Shown here: in pieces, positions 37,750 through 47,092 of the stretch
Position numbering within the stretch: the stretch's first letter is position 1
Layout: every line of letters starts with the position of its first letter
Assembly: GCA_910588165.1 (NCBI GenBank)
Contig: CAJUOR010000001.1
Coordinates: forward strand, 1-64,000
DNA length: 64,000 nucleotides
Source of the DNA: an uncultured Thomasclavelia sp.
GTDB taxonomy: Bacteria > Bacillota_I > Bacilli_A > Erysipelotrichales > Coprobacillaceae
Direction of reading: 5' to 3'
Notes under the pieces: generated by a model
The model's input: the letters and a program-made list of their open reading frames with translations, nothing else
Databases searched by the model: none
What the model was told of the DNA's origin: nothing
Position numbers and translations under genes: made by a program

Positions 37750-38091
37750 TTAACTTAATTCCTGACTGATTTCGCTTGCCAATGCCTCACTGGCTTTTCC
37801 GAAAATCACCGTCAATTTATCTTTAGAAACAACAATCCCACTTGCACCTAAAACTTGCAGATTCTCACTACTTGCCTTTTGGACATTATCTAATATAAAA
37901 ATAACCTTTGAACCATTGGCACTCACAGACTTAATGTTAGCTTTTCCTCCTAAAGCCTCACATAAGCGAACTAAATCAATCCCGCTTTTCACAACTTTTT
38001 TTCTTGACGTCTTGGCATGGGATAAATAATACCAAATGCTTAAAGCTATAATCACAACTGCAACAATACCTATGACAATATAATTATTCAT
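37750..38091 (-). CDS. Membrane-anchored, cysteine-less PTS EIIB-like domain protein
   Basis: 113 residues from ATG 38091 (GGAGG upstream; the longer frame overlaps the divergent GNAT gene). One N-terminal membrane helix (YIVIGIVAVVIIALSIWYYL) precedes a glucose-type EIIB domain: LCEALGGKANIKSVSANGSKVIF, LQVLGASGIVV and VIFGKASEALASEI. The phosphorylated cysteine of active EIIB (in ACITRLR) is replaced by Asn in SANGSK, so it cannot carry phosphate in the usual way. Function unknown; a sensor or scaffold role is inference. Confidence 0.82.
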   Translation of the reverse strand: MNNYIVIGIVAVVIIALSIWYYLSHAKTSRKKVVKSGIDLVRLCEALGGKANIKSVSANGSKVIFILDNVQKASSENLQVLGASGIVVSKDKLTVIFGKASEALASEISQELS

Positions 38092-38160
38092 GATTTTATC
38101 CTCCGAAATCTTTTCTTTTTTTAAACAAATATAGTATACTATATTTTGAGGTGATTTCCT

Positions 38161-38586
38161 ATGAAAATTATCAAAGCCTATACACAAAAACACTTTTTTG
38201 AAGCTATGATGATTAGAGGCAGAGTCTTTGTCGATGAACAACATGTCCCTTCATCACTTGAAATAGATGAACTTGACCAAAGCTGCTTACATATTTTATT
38301 ATACGATGACATGAATCTGCCTAAAGCTGTCTTACGTCTTATCGAATATGAAGATTATTTTAAAGTCGGACGCGTCGCTGTCTTAAAGGAAAACCGACAA
38401 CAAGGCTATGGCAAAAAACTTATGTTAGGTATCGAAAATTTAGATACGGTTAAGGCAAAAGGTATGCTTAAGCTCGATGCTCAAGTAAGTGCAATTGATT
38501 TTTATCGAGCCCTCGGTTATACAATTGAAGAAGAACCGTTTGAAGAGGCCGGCATCATGCACTGCCATGCCTATAAAAAGCTATGA
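38161..38586 (+). CDS. GNAT-family N-acetyltransferase (ElaA-like)
   Basis: 141 residues. Acetyl-CoA loop KENRQQGYGKKLML after VGRVAVL, then the C-terminal FYRALGYTIEEEPFEEAGIMHCHAYKKL ending seen in ElaA-like GNATs; RGRVFVDEQHVP near the start is also characteristic. Small-molecule or protein substrate unknown. GAGGTGA precedes the ATG. The next gene starts 4 bp before this one ends. Confidence 0.88.
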   Translation: MKIIKAYTQKHFFEAMMIRGRVFVDEQHVPSSLEIDELDQSCLHILLYDDMNLPKAVLRLIEYEDYFKVGRVAVLKENRQQGYGKKLMLGIENLDTVKAKGMLKLDAQVSAIDFYRALGYTIEEEPFEEAGIMHCHAYKKL

Positions 38587-39743
38587 AAAAACACCCTTTA
38601 ATTATCTTTTTACTCCTTTTTGCCTCCATCAGTATTTATGCCACAGCCGCAAGTGACCCTTTAATCAATGTCCGTCACTATCCGCTAGAATATTGTTTTA
38701 AACAAATTCAATGGTACATCTTAGCCTTTTTAGCTATCTACTGCATTGCTAAAATCAACAACCAAGATATCTTCAAATACGCTAAATGGCTTTTTGGGAT
38801 ATGTATAATTGCCGTTTATCTTTTAGCTTTGCAACATCAGATTACCCAATCGGGGAGCGATTTGAAGCTGATTCCATTTAGCCATAACGTCAATGGGGCA
38901 ACCGCTTGGTTTGAGTTTCCCGGCATCGGTGCTATTCAACCTAGTGAATTTCTTAAAATGACTTATCTTCTGATGCTTGCCAATATCGTTTATCGCCATC
39001 ACCAAAAATATTCTCATGCCCAATTAAAATCTGATTTGAAGCTCATCGGATCAATCCTATTGTTGACTATTCCGACTTGCCTTGGCATTTTGCTTCAAAA
39101 TGATACGGGGGTCATGTTGATTGTTTTAGCCGGCACTATCGCTGTAATCTGTGTTAGCGGCATTCAAAAATATTGGTTTATCCTTGCTTTGATTATCTTA
39201 GGAATTAGCGGCTATTTTGCTTATCAATATATCCTACCCTATCTGCAAAATGTAGACAGCACAGCACTATCCTATCGCTTTGGCAGAATTTTAGGGTGGC
39301 TCGATCCGGAAACTTATTATGAAAGCTACGGCTATCAATTATATAATGCCTCGCTAAGCATGGCTACAGCCGGTTTGTTTGGACATGGCTTTCAAAGTAT
39401 TGTCATGGCTTTTCCGGAGCCCCAAACCGATTTTATCTTTGCGGTGCTTGTTTCAAATGCCGGTTTAATCGCAGGCGCTATGCTTATTCTAATGATTATC
39501 GCTTTTGATCTTTACCTACTTAAACTTGTCAGCCAAACAAAAGACCAAGAACATTATCTAGTCGTTGGTCTTGTCGGCATCTTATTTTTTCAACAGTTTT
39601 GGAATATCGCCATGATTCTTGGCTTGGTACCTATCACCGGTATTACGCTACCTCTGATTTCTTATGGCGGTTCTTCCTTAATGAGTTATATGATGATGTT
39701 TGGTTTAGTCTACAACTTGGAAAAACGTTTCATCAAAGCATGA
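38583..39743 (+). CDS. FtsW/RodA/SpoVE-family peptidoglycan polymerase
   Basis: SEDS glycosyltransferase that polymerises lipid II. 386 residues with about ten membrane segments. Motifs: GAIQPSEFLKMTYL, LLQNDTGVMLIVLAG, YQLYNASLSMATAGLFGHGF, PEPQTDFIFAVLVSNAGL and ITGITLPLISYGGSSLMSYM. The GVMLIV, absence of a spore context and size fit RodA, but FtsW cannot be ruled out. It overlaps the converging RluA gene by 39 bp at the 3' ends. Confidence 0.9.
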   Translation: MKKHPLIIFLLLFASISIYATAASDPLINVRHYPLEYCFKQIQWYILAFLAIYCIAKINNQDIFKYAKWLFGICIIAVYLLALQHQITQSGSDLKLIPFSHNVNGATAWFEFPGIGAIQPSEFLKMTYLLMLANIVYRHHQKYSHAQLKSDLKLIGSILLLTIPTCLGILLQNDTGVMLIVLAGTIAVICVSGIQKYWFILALIILGISGYFAYQYILPYLQNVDSTALSYRFGRILGWLDPETYYESYGYQLYNASLSMATAGLFGHGFQSIVMAFPEPQTDFIFAVLVSNAGLIAGAMLILMIIAFDLYLLKLVSQTKDQEHYLVVGLVGILFFQQFWNIAMILGLVPITGITLPLISYGGSSLMSYMMMFGLVYNLEKRFIKA

Positions 39744-40565
39744 AGGTAAATCTTGAAAGACCATCTCTTGCTTGGTGGAAGGGTGCTTGAAAGCTAAATA
39801 ATAACTATATAAAGCCTGCCCTTTAAATAAGGGGTGGGCTTTTCCGTATAAAACATCACCCAATAAAGCATGACCCAAATGACTGAAATGGACACGAATC
39901 TGATGGGTTCTACCCGTTTCCAATTTAGCTTCAACTAAGCTTTGTTTACCGTCGGTCCAAATCATACGATAATGCGTAATCGCCTTTTTACCCTTTGGCA
40001 TAACCAAACGCTTAATTGAATCAGCTTTTCGTCCAATCGGTGCATCAATGATACCGACTTCCTTTGGCATTGCTCCCTCTATCCACAAACGGTAGCGGCG
40101 TTCAAAGTTATTTTCTAATAGATGATGCATTCGCCTATTTTTCGCAACCAAAATAATCCCTGCTGTATCCTTATCTAAACGACTGACTAAATGAACCGTG
40201 CTTGAAATATGTTGCATTTCATAGTAAGCGATAATGATATTCGCTAGTGTATGAAAAGGATAGCGCCGTGTCGGAATGCTTGGAATACCGGAAGGTTTAC
40301 GTACAACCATCAAATCGTCATCTTCATATAAAATATGCAAAGGAAAATACCAAGGTTGTAGTTTTGTTTCCGCTCTTTCATCAGGATAAAACAGCTCTAA
40401 AATATCTCCTGCCTCAAGTTGATAACGCACCGTCCGATTTTGTCCGTTGACTTGAATCCCACCTTCATATTTTAGGGACTTTAAAGCTCTTTGAGAAATA
40501 TGTTGTTCTAAAAAGGTACGAACAAGCATGGGCTTTGTAATCTCAAAACACTGATAATCACTCAC
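39705..40565 (-). CDS. RluA-family pseudouridine synthase
   Basis: Isomerises uridine to pseudouridine in rRNA or tRNA. An S4-like N-terminal domain (residues 1-70) is followed by the catalytic RluA domain: VSRLDKDTAGIILVAKN carries the catalytic Asp, and TGRTHQIRVHFSHLGHALLGDVLYG the later conserved block. 286 residues. The start is GTG 40565, overlapping the NAD kinase gene by 8 bp. Which position it modifies cannot be read from sequence. Confidence 0.92.
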   Translation of the reverse strand: MSDYQCFEITKPMLVRTFLEQHISQRALKSLKYEGGIQVNGQNRTVRYQLEAGDILELFYPDERAETKLQPWYFPLHILYEDDDLMVVRKPSGIPSIPTRRYPFHTLANIIIAYYEMQHISSTVHLVSRLDKDTAGIILVAKNRRMHHLLENNFERRYRLWIEGAMPKEVGIIDAPIGRKADSIKRLVMPKGKKAITHYRMIWTDGKQSLVEAKLETGRTHQIRVHFSHLGHALLGDVLYGKAHPLFKGQALYSYYLAFKHPSTKQEMVFQDLPSCFDETFFQVVD

Positions 40566-41337
40566 TGATAAATGCCCTTCTTAAACGCTGACATAAGGTC
40601 ACTTGATGAAAGTGGACAAAGGAAATAAACTGTTTTGCAACACTTATTTTAACGTAACTGTTATCTTGTCCAAAAGGAATCGTTTCTCTATCTACTCCTA
40701 AAATCATTCCCTGACTCATTTGAGGCTTTAAAGTAATGGTTACACTTTCATCTAAAACTAAACTAGACTGTAAAGAACGATAAGCATTATGATGGATACC
40801 GGCAATCTCCGATAATTGCAAACTGGGAATAGAAGCAGCAATGATACTGCCACCTAAAGAACGATTGTAGGCTGTCGAGCCGGAAGGGGTACTGACACAT
40901 AAACCATTTCCTCTAAAGCATTCTAAAAATTCATCATTCAAATAAACATCGCAGACCATTGTCCGATGATTTTCTTCTAAACGCATCTCATTGAGAGCAT
41001 ACATTGTTTGATCATCTATTTCAATTTTTAATAAAGAACGGCGATCGATACGATAATTGCCTTGTTGAATATCAGTGACTAACTTTTGCCATTGATGATG
41101 ATTATAATCGGCATAAAAGCCCAATGTCCCTGTATGAACACCGACAAAATAAATATGCTCAACTTGATCCATATACTGATGGCAAGCATCTAACATTGTC
41201 CCATCTCCGCCAATACTGATGACAAGCTCGGGATTTTTTTCATCATAGCACATTGTTTTTTCTAAAGCTTCTTTAATTTCGAGATAGCGCCGATAAGAAA
41301 GCTCATCATTTTTTTTGACAATCGCAAATCGTTCCAT
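40558..41337 (-). CDS. nadK: NAD kinase
   Basis: Makes NADP+ from NAD+ and ATP. 259 residues. GGDGTMLDAC holds the conserved Asp, followed by GVHTGTLGFYADY, ALNEMRL and VSTPSGSTAYNRSLGGSI. The short bacterial form. GGGGGAGA precedes the ATG. The NAD kinase-RluA pair with the divergent CYTH gene is a common arrangement in Bacillota. Confidence 0.95.
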   Translation of the reverse strand: MERFAIVKKNDELSYRRYLEIKEALEKTMCYDEKNPELVISIGGDGTMLDACHQYMDQVEHIYFVGVHTGTLGFYADYNHHQWQKLVTDIQQGNYRIDRRSLLKIEIDDQTMYALNEMRLEENHRTMVCDVYLNDEFLECFRGNGLCVSTPSGSTAYNRSLGGSIIAASIPSLQLSEIAGIHHNAYRSLQSSLVLDESVTITLKPQMSQGMILGVDRETIPFGQDNSYVKISVAKQFISFVHFHQVTLCQRLRRAFISE

Positions 41338-41383
41338 CTTATCTCCCCCTTATTTTTCATATTATAGGTGTTATTCATATTCT

Positions 41384-41412
41384 TTGTCAACACTTTACAT
41401 ATCGGGTATAAT
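41384..41412 (+). promoter_or_regulatory. Promoter of the CYTH gene
   Basis: TTGTCA (41384-41389), 17-bp spacer, TATAAT (41407-41412), 26 bp before the start codon. Confidence 0.7.
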
Positions 41413-41438
41413 AAATATAGGAAAGAAGGAATGAATCT

Positions 41439-42011
41439 ATGGAAACGAACTTAGAAATAGAATTTAAATGTTTAATTAACGCTCAACAATACAATCAAAT
41501 TAAAAATGATTTATTTTCGAATAGCCAAGGCTTTACCCAAACAAATGAATATCTCATCGACAAAAAACAGTTGTTAAAAAAGCACCGCTGGTCGCTAAGG
41601 GTTAGACACATTCATAACCAACTCGAATTTACCCTCAAAAAGCCCGAAGGCTTTTCTAAGCTGGAAATCAATGAACAGCTCACCCCTATGCAATATCAAC
41701 AGCTTTGCCGTCAAGAAAAATTTGAAAGTGGTATTTTACAAGAACTTAAGCAAATCGGTATTAGTATTGAGGATTTAACCATTGCGACAAGCCTCACAAC
41801 AACACGATTAGAAAAAAGCTACAAACACGGTTTGCTTTGTTTAGATTTGAATACCTACCAAAACCTAACTGACTACGAAATCGAATATGAAGCTTTAAAT
41901 GAAAAAGAAGGGCGTGAAATCTTTAAAGAACTTCTTGCCCCTTATCAAATTATCTATCAAGCAAATTGCCTTGGTAAAATGGCACGTGCCCTTAATGCGT
42001 CAACCATTTAA
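41439..42011 (+). CDS. CYTH-domain triphosphate-tunnel protein
   Basis: CYTH proteins bind and often cleave triphosphates (triphosphatase, thiamine triphosphatase or adenylyl cyclase class). 190 residues. The ExExK signature is at the N-terminus (NLEIEFKCLI), with basic tunnel residues RWSLRVRH and EFTLKKPEG, and the strand DYEIEYEAL. The next gene converges and the 3' ends overlap by 20 bp. Confidence 0.9.
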   Translation: METNLEIEFKCLINAQQYNQIKNDLFSNSQGFTQTNEYLIDKKQLLKKHRWSLRVRHIHNQLEFTLKKPEGFSKLEINEQLTPMQYQQLCRQEKFESGILQELKQIGISIEDLTIATSLTTTRLEKSYKHGLLCLDLNTYQNLTDYEIEYEALNEKEGREIFKELLAPYQIIYQANCLGKMARALNASTI

Positions 42012-44493
42012 CTAATTCATTATAGGCAATCGGACATAAACACAATCCGGTAACGACACCCCAACACGTATAATTGAGCGGTGTCGTTTTTAACAGCCAA
42101 CTTAACGGTGCAAAATGAACACACGCAACCTGTAGTAAAACCAACGCCAACACAACTCCTAGCAATAAGCGATAGGGTTTAAAATCCACTTTCATTAAAG
42201 AATGCTTCATACTAATAAAATTAAGTGTATGGGTTAATTGGGCAATAGACAAAACCATAAAAGCCATTGTGGAAGCATGACCGGAAGAAAGCTCCAAGCC
42301 ATAGCGATAAGCCACTAAACTTAAAATACCAATTAACGCTCCATTTGTTACCATGAAAACAAGTCCTCCATGGGCAAATAAACTTTCATTTGGATCACGA
42401 GGCGGATCTTGCATTAGATCATCGCCGCTTTTCATCATACCTAAGCATAATGCCGGAAAAGCATCTGTAACTAAGTTAATCCATAAAATCATTACCGGTG
42501 TTAAAACAACAGACATTTCGCTTAACAAAAGCATACCCACAAACAAAGTCATAATCTCCCCTAAATTACATGACAGTAAGTACCATATAGTTTGGCGAAT
42601 ATTCACATAGATTTGACGCCCTTGCCTAATCGCATCGACAATCGTTTTAAAATGATCGTCCATCAAAATAACGTCCGCTGCCCCTTTAGCCACATCTGTT
42701 CCGGTTAATCCCATCGCTACCCCAACATGAGCCTTTTTAAGTGCCGGAGCATCGTTAACTCCATCACCGCTCATAGCCACAATATGATGTTGCTTTTTCA
42801 AAGCCTCGACTATGCGGACTTTATCATTAGGCTTCGCTCGTGCCACAACTCGAATATTCTCTACTTGACGACTTAAAGTCTTATCATCTATTTCAGCTAA
42901 ATCCTTAGATGTAACCACTTGTTTACGATACTGTGTCAACTGCAATTCTTTAGCGATGGCAAAGGCTGTATCCGGATTATCACCGGTAATCATCGTCACT
43001 TTGATACCGGCTTTGCGACAAGCTTCTAAAGCAGGTTTAACCTCCGGACGACAAGGATCCATCATACCGACTAAGCCGACAAAAATCATTTCCGAAACTT
43101 TGGTACTTGCGCTTGTCAAGGGCTGATAGGCTAAGCTTAAAACACGCAAAGCCTTTTCGCTCATACCTCTTTGAGCTTCCATGATTTTAGCCTTGAGCTT
43201 TTCATCTAAAAGCGTTACAACCCCATCGACCAATACCCGATCACATTGGGGCAAAATCACTTCTAAAGCGCCTTTCTCATAAGCGGTATAATGATCATCT
43301 TCTTTAACGATCACTTGCATTTTCTTTGATTTTGAATCAAAAGGAATTTCGCTTGAGCGAGGATATAACTCCCTTAGCACTTCAATATTTTCATATCTGA
43401 TAAAATGTCTTGTCAAAGCTTTCTCTGTCGCATCACCTACCAAGATGCCATCTGCTTCATAGGTATTGTTTGCCAATAACATTCCTTTAGCTAATCTGCC
43501 ATTATCATTAAAAGAAAAAATATCGACAACACGCATTTCATTTTGCGTTAATGTACCTGTCTTATCTGAGCAAATAATACTGACACACCCCAATGTTTCA
43601 ATGGCGTGTAAATGTCTGACTACCGCTTTTTGCTTGGCCATCTTGCTTGTCCCTAAAGCTAAAACAATGCTTACCACAGCTACTAAGCCCTCCGGAATAG
43701 CAGCCACAGCCAACGAAATAGATAAAAGCAGCATATCAAAGAAATCTCTTCCCTGAACGACACCGACAATAAACATACATAGACAAACCATTAAAGCAAG
43801 CAAACCCAATTTCTCACTTAACTTCTGTAAATTTTTTTGCAAGGGTGTTTTTTGTTCATCTTTCTGTTTTAAAACAGCTGCAATTTTCCCAATCTCTGTC
43901 GCCATACCGACCGCAAACACAAGCCCCTTTGCCTTGCCGTATGTAACACTTGTTGACATATAGGCTTTATCGCCATCTTCCTTCATGATAGCTACACTTT
44001 CTCCGGTCAAAACGGATTCATCAATTTGAATCGAAACATTGTCAAAAAGATAGACATCAGCAGGAACATACATCCCTGTCTTTAAATCAATAATATCTCC
44101 TACAACTAAATCAGAAGCTTTAATCGTTTGCCAATGTCCGTCACGAAAACATTCACAAGTCGGCAAATTCATCTGTTTTAAGCTCTCCAAAGCTTTTTCC
44201 GCTTTTAACTTTTGCGCCATTCCGATACTGGCATTAATCAAGACCACGACAATCATAATGAAAGCATCAATAAATTCGCCCATCAAACCTGAAATCAAGG
44301 TTGAAACTAACAAAATCAAAACTAACGGATCCTTCATTTCAGATATAAAGACTTGAATTAGACTTTCTTTTTGTTGCTTGTCTAACTCATTAGCCCCATA
44401 ACGCTCTTTCATCAAGGGTATTTGACTGCTTTTTAAACCTGTTTGCCTATCTACATGATATTTTTCAAAAAATGCATCTATTTTGTTGTTCAT
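41992..44493 (-). CDS. P-type cation-transporting ATPase (calcium-ATPase class)
   Basis: 833 residues from ATG 44493 (AGGAGGGG upstream). P-type marks: TGES, PEGL in segment 4, the phosphorylated Asp in CSDKTGTLTQNEM, GVNDAPALKKA and WINLVTDAFPALCLGM in segment 6, which carries Ca2+ or Mn2+ ligands. This resembles SERCA/PMCA-like exporters. It is a paralogue of the ATPase at 58873 but has no riboswitch; it follows the HAD gene terminator with a short leader. Confidence 0.93.
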   Translation of the reverse strand: MNNKIDAFFEKYHVDRQTGLKSSQIPLMKERYGANELDKQQKESLIQVFISEMKDPLVLILLVSTLISGLMGEFIDAFIMIVVVLINASIGMAQKLKAEKALESLKQMNLPTCECFRDGHWQTIKASDLVVGDIIDLKTGMYVPADVYLFDNVSIQIDESVLTGESVAIMKEDGDKAYMSTSVTYGKAKGLVFAVGMATEIGKIAAVLKQKDEQKTPLQKNLQKLSEKLGLLALMVCLCMFIVGVVQGRDFFDMLLLSISLAVAAIPEGLVAVVSIVLALGTSKMAKQKAVVRHLHAIETLGCVSIICSDKTGTLTQNEMRVVDIFSFNDNGRLAKGMLLANNTYEADGILVGDATEKALTRHFIRYENIEVLRELYPRSSEIPFDSKSKKMQVIVKEDDHYTAYEKGALEVILPQCDRVLVDGVVTLLDEKLKAKIMEAQRGMSEKALRVLSLAYQPLTSASTKVSEMIFVGLVGMMDPCRPEVKPALEACRKAGIKVTMITGDNPDTAFAIAKELQLTQYRKQVVTSKDLAEIDDKTLSRQVENIRVVARAKPNDKVRIVEALKKQHHIVAMSGDGVNDAPALKKAHVGVAMGLTGTDVAKGAADVILMDDHFKTIVDAIRQGRQIYVNIRQTIWYLLSCNLGEIMTLFVGMLLLSEMSVVLTPVMILWINLVTDAFPALCLGMMKSGDDLMQDPPRDPNESLFAHGGLVFMVTNGALIGILSLVAYRYGLELSSGHASTMAFMVLSIAQLTHTLNFISMKHSLMKVDFKPYRLLLGVVLALVLLQVACVHFAPLSWLLKTTPLNYTCWGVVTGLCLCPIAYNELVKWLTH

Positions 44494-44541
44494 CTTATCC
44501 CCTCCTAGCATACTGTATGTCCTAGAAATGAATATAGAACC

Positions 44542-44573
44542 AAAAAAATCCCGATGTGCCTAACACATCAGGA
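44542..44573 (-). terminator. Terminator of the HAD hydrolase gene
   Basis: On the minus strand TCCTGATGTG, 5-base loop, CACATCGGGA and seven T. Confidence 0.8.
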
Positions 44574-44578
44574 ATCTA

Positions 44579-45406
44579 TTATTGATATTTTTCCAAAAAG
44601 GCTTGTGAATCTGCGAAATACTCCTCTAAAATATCCAATTCGCCATCTTCTTCATTAGAATACCTGGCAACACGTCCAATGGCATCTTTCATCTCTTGAG
44701 TTCCGTTTGCCATCACAAAACCGTATTTAGCTAACTGTAACATTTCCAAATCATTTTTGGCATCGCCAAACGCCATCACTTCTTCTTTTTTTATATTCCA
44801 AATATTCATTAGGGTTTCTAAAGCGTGCCCTTTATGAACACCCGAAACAATTAAATCAATACAGCCATGCCCACTTGTCACAACGCTTAATTTCTCGTCG
44901 ATAACCTCATTTAACTTAGCGGCAATCTCATCAACTTTTTCTTCGCTTGTCATTAAGGCAAATTTAATAATCTGATCATCAACATCATGCAAGTCCTTCA
45001 CTCTTTGCATTACCGGAAAATAATTCAAGAAAATATTAAAGACCTTTTCAGGCATTTCTTCCGTAACGTAAGCCGATTTCTTACCACAGATAATATTCAC
45101 GTTGATTTCCGGATATTGATTTAAAACATCAACAATTTGATGATAGGTTTCTTTGGCAATTTCAACCGAGAAAATCTCTTCACCTTCCTTGACAATATAT
45201 CCCCCGTTTTCAGATACAAATGTCAATTTCTCAGGGTGATCGAAAAATGAGATCAACTGATAGTATTGGTTACCGCTTGCCACTACAAAGCGAATATCAT
45301 TTTCTTCCATCTTTTGATACAAGGCATCAAAGCGAGCTTTATCATAGCTTAAATCCTTGTGATAAAAAGTCCCATCTAAATCTGTAACAATCATTTTAAT
45401 ACTCAT
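44579..45406 (-). CDS. HAD-superfamily Cof-type phosphatase
   Basis: 275 residues. Motif I VTDLDGTFY near the N-terminus with the nucleophile Asp, motif II VVASGNQYYQL, and the C-terminal GDAKNDLEMLQLAKYG with metal-binding Asps. The C2B-type cap and length place it among Cof/YidA-type sugar-phosphate phosphatases; the substrate is unknown. ATG 45406 follows AGGAGG, which rules against the longer frame. Confidence 0.93.
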   Translation of the reverse strand: MSIKMIVTDLDGTFYHKDLSYDKARFDALYQKMEENDIRFVVASGNQYYQLISFFDHPEKLTFVSENGGYIVKEGEEIFSVEIAKETYHQIVDVLNQYPEINVNIICGKKSAYVTEEMPEKVFNIFLNYFPVMQRVKDLHDVDDQIIKFALMTSEEKVDEIAAKLNEVIDEKLSVVTSGHGCIDLIVSGVHKGHALETLMNIWNIKKEEVMAFGDAKNDLEMLQLAKYGFVMANGTQEMKDAIGRVARYSNEEDGELDILEEYFADSQAFLEKYQ

Positions 45407-45454
45407 AAAACTACCTCCTATTCCCATCATAACAGAAGCCCTATTTTTACGCAA

Positions 45455-45489
45455 ATAAAAAAATGCCCATATTAAGCTAATACAGACAT
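45455..45489 (-). terminator. Terminator overlapping the end of spx
   Basis: ATGTCTGTATTA and TAATATGGGCAT form a 12-bp stem with several G-T pairs; on the minus strand TTTTTTTATT follows. It overlaps the last codons of spx. Confidence 0.6.
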
Positions 45490-45906
45490 TTTTTCTAATT
45501 TCGCTTTTTCAAATTGCGGACAATCTTCTGTTTTACAGTCCACAAGCCTTCTTAACTCACGAGGAATAAAAGCTCTAATCTCCTCACTGTTATATCCTAC
45601 TTGAAAACGGCGCTCATCTAACATAATCGGACGCTTTAAAACAGAAGGGTTTTCCTGAATAAAACTAATCAGTTCATTTAAAGACATATCCTCAACATCA
45701 ACATCACTTTCTTTAATGACTTTTGAACGTTTGGAAATAATATCGTCTGTTCCATTTTCCGAGCGTTCTAATAATTCAACTAATTCCTCTTTGCGAAGAA
45801 TCGTAGAAAAAATATTTTTTTCCATATACGGTATATCGTTATCTCTTAACCATGCCTTGGCTTTGCGACAAGAGGCGCAGCTGGGTGCTGTGTAGATTCT
45901 AATCAT
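45472..45906 (-). CDS. spx: Spx/ArsC-family regulatory protein
   Basis: Spx binds the RNA polymerase alpha C-terminal domain and reprogrammes transcription under thiol stress. 144 residues. The redox CxxC is at the N-terminus (APSCASCRKAK), followed by the ArsC-like fold, a run of regulatory helices (KRPIMLDERRFQVGYNSEEIRAF) and a C-terminal tail with further cysteines (DCKTEDC), which is unusual for Spx. The last residues could modify its stability. AGGAG precedes ATG 45906. Confidence 0.88.
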   Translation of the reverse strand: MIRIYTAPSCASCRKAKAWLRDNDIPYMEKNIFSTILRKEELVELLERSENGTDDIISKRSKVIKESDVDVEDMSLNELISFIQENPSVLKRPIMLDERRFQVGYNSEEIRAFIPRELRRLVDCKTEDCPQFEKAKLEKMSVLA

Positions 45907-46043
45907 ATCGACCGGCTCCTCTCTTTTATCTGATATATACATCTTATCCTCTTTTCTTTAACTGAATATGAATTTTTCAATATTTTAAGGATTGCCGCTT
46001 TTTTTATCTCTAATCAATATTTCTATGGTTAATCAAGAAATGA

Positions 46044-46072
46044 TTGTTTTTAGTGTTAGAAAAGTTTATAAT
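46044..46072 (+). promoter_or_regulatory. Promoter of trpS
   Basis: TTGTTT (46044-46049), 17-bp spacer, TATAAT (46067-46072). The leader to the start is about 20 bases, so no T-box can fit. Confidence 0.65.
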
Positions 46073-46095
46073 GAAAGCTACAAGGAGTGATTTTT

Positions 46096-47085
46096 ATGGA
46101 AAGAATGTTAAGTGGTATCAAACCTACCGGGCGAATCACTTTAGGTAATTATATCGGTGCAATCAAACCATTTGTAGGCTATCAAGATGAACATGAAATG
46201 TTTATCTTTATTGCCAATTTGCATTCCATGACCGTTTATCAAGAACCTAAAGAACTTCGCCAAAATACTAAAGACCTTATTGCATTGTATATAGCTGCCG
46301 GACTTGATCCTGAAAAAGTAACTTTATTTCTTCAATCCGATGTGATGGAGCATTCTCAACTAGGCTGGTATTTAACTTGTTTATCAGGTATGGGCGAACT
46401 TTCAAGAATGACCCAATATAAAGATAAAGTTGCTAAAAATGAAACTATCGGTACGGGTATCTTTGTTTACCCAACCTTAATGGCTGCGGATATTTTAATC
46501 TATAATCCTAAATATGTCCCTGTGGGCGACGATCAAAAACAACACGTTGAATTGGCAAGAGATTTAGCTGAGCGTTTCAATAAACGCTATAGCGAAACCT
46601 TTACAATTCCCGAACCGGTCGTTAGAAAAGTAGGCAGTCGTATCATGGATTTACAAAATCCGGAAAAGAAAATGTCTAAGTCAGATAAGAGCGATAAAGG
46701 CTGTATCTATATTTTAGATGATATCAATATTTCTAAAAAGAAAATTATGTCTGCGGTAACAGACAGCGAAGGAAGTATTCGCTTTGACCCTAAAAATAAA
46801 CCGGGTATTTCAAACCTATTAGAAATTTACAGTACGCTATCAGGTAAAAGCATCGCCGAATTGGAAGCTCAATACCAAGGTGTAGGCTATGGTACATTTA
46901 AAAAGGAATTAGCTGACCTTGTGGGTGATGAATTAGCTAAAATTCAAGCTCGCTATAATGAAATTATCCAAGGTGATTACATTGATCAGATTTTACATGA
47001 GGGTGCTAAAAAAGCTAAAGCAATCGCAGCTAAGACATTAGCGAAAGTTGAAAGAAAAATGGGTATCACAATCTATAAACGTTAA
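46096..47085 (+). CDS. trpS: Tryptophanyl-tRNA synthetase
   Basis: Class I synthetase, 329 residues. HIGH-like motif TLGNYIGA (T-x-G-N-Y), KMSKS motif KKMSKSD near residue 196 and GDDQKQHVELARDLAE are diagnostic. ATG 46096 is eight bases after AAGGAG; a GTG at 46087 is in the ribosome site. Monocistronic with its own promoter and terminator. Confidence 0.96.
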   Translation: MERMLSGIKPTGRITLGNYIGAIKPFVGYQDEHEMFIFIANLHSMTVYQEPKELRQNTKDLIALYIAAGLDPEKVTLFLQSDVMEHSQLGWYLTCLSGMGELSRMTQYKDKVAKNETIGTGIFVYPTLMAADILIYNPKYVPVGDDQKQHVELARDLAERFNKRYSETFTIPEPVVRKVGSRIMDLQNPEKKMSKSDKSDKGCIYILDDINISKKKIMSAVTDSEGSIRFDPKNKPGISNLLEIYSTLSGKSIAELEAQYQGVGYGTFKKELADLVGDELAKIQARYNEIIQGDYIDQILHEGAKKAKAIAAKTLAKVERKMGITIYKR

Positions 47086-47092
47086 AAAAACA

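Noticed and set aside
42353..42610. Plus-strand ORF within the P-type ATPase
   Set aside because: Antisense to conserved ATPase sequence; no promoter or ribosome site.
44494..44541. Second Mn2+ riboswitch before the ATPase at 41992-44493
   Set aside because: The leader is only about 50 bases and lacks the GGGGAGUAGC signature.
45907..46095. T-box leader for trpS
   Set aside because: The promoter is about 25 bases before the start and no T-box sequence or long leader stem is visible.
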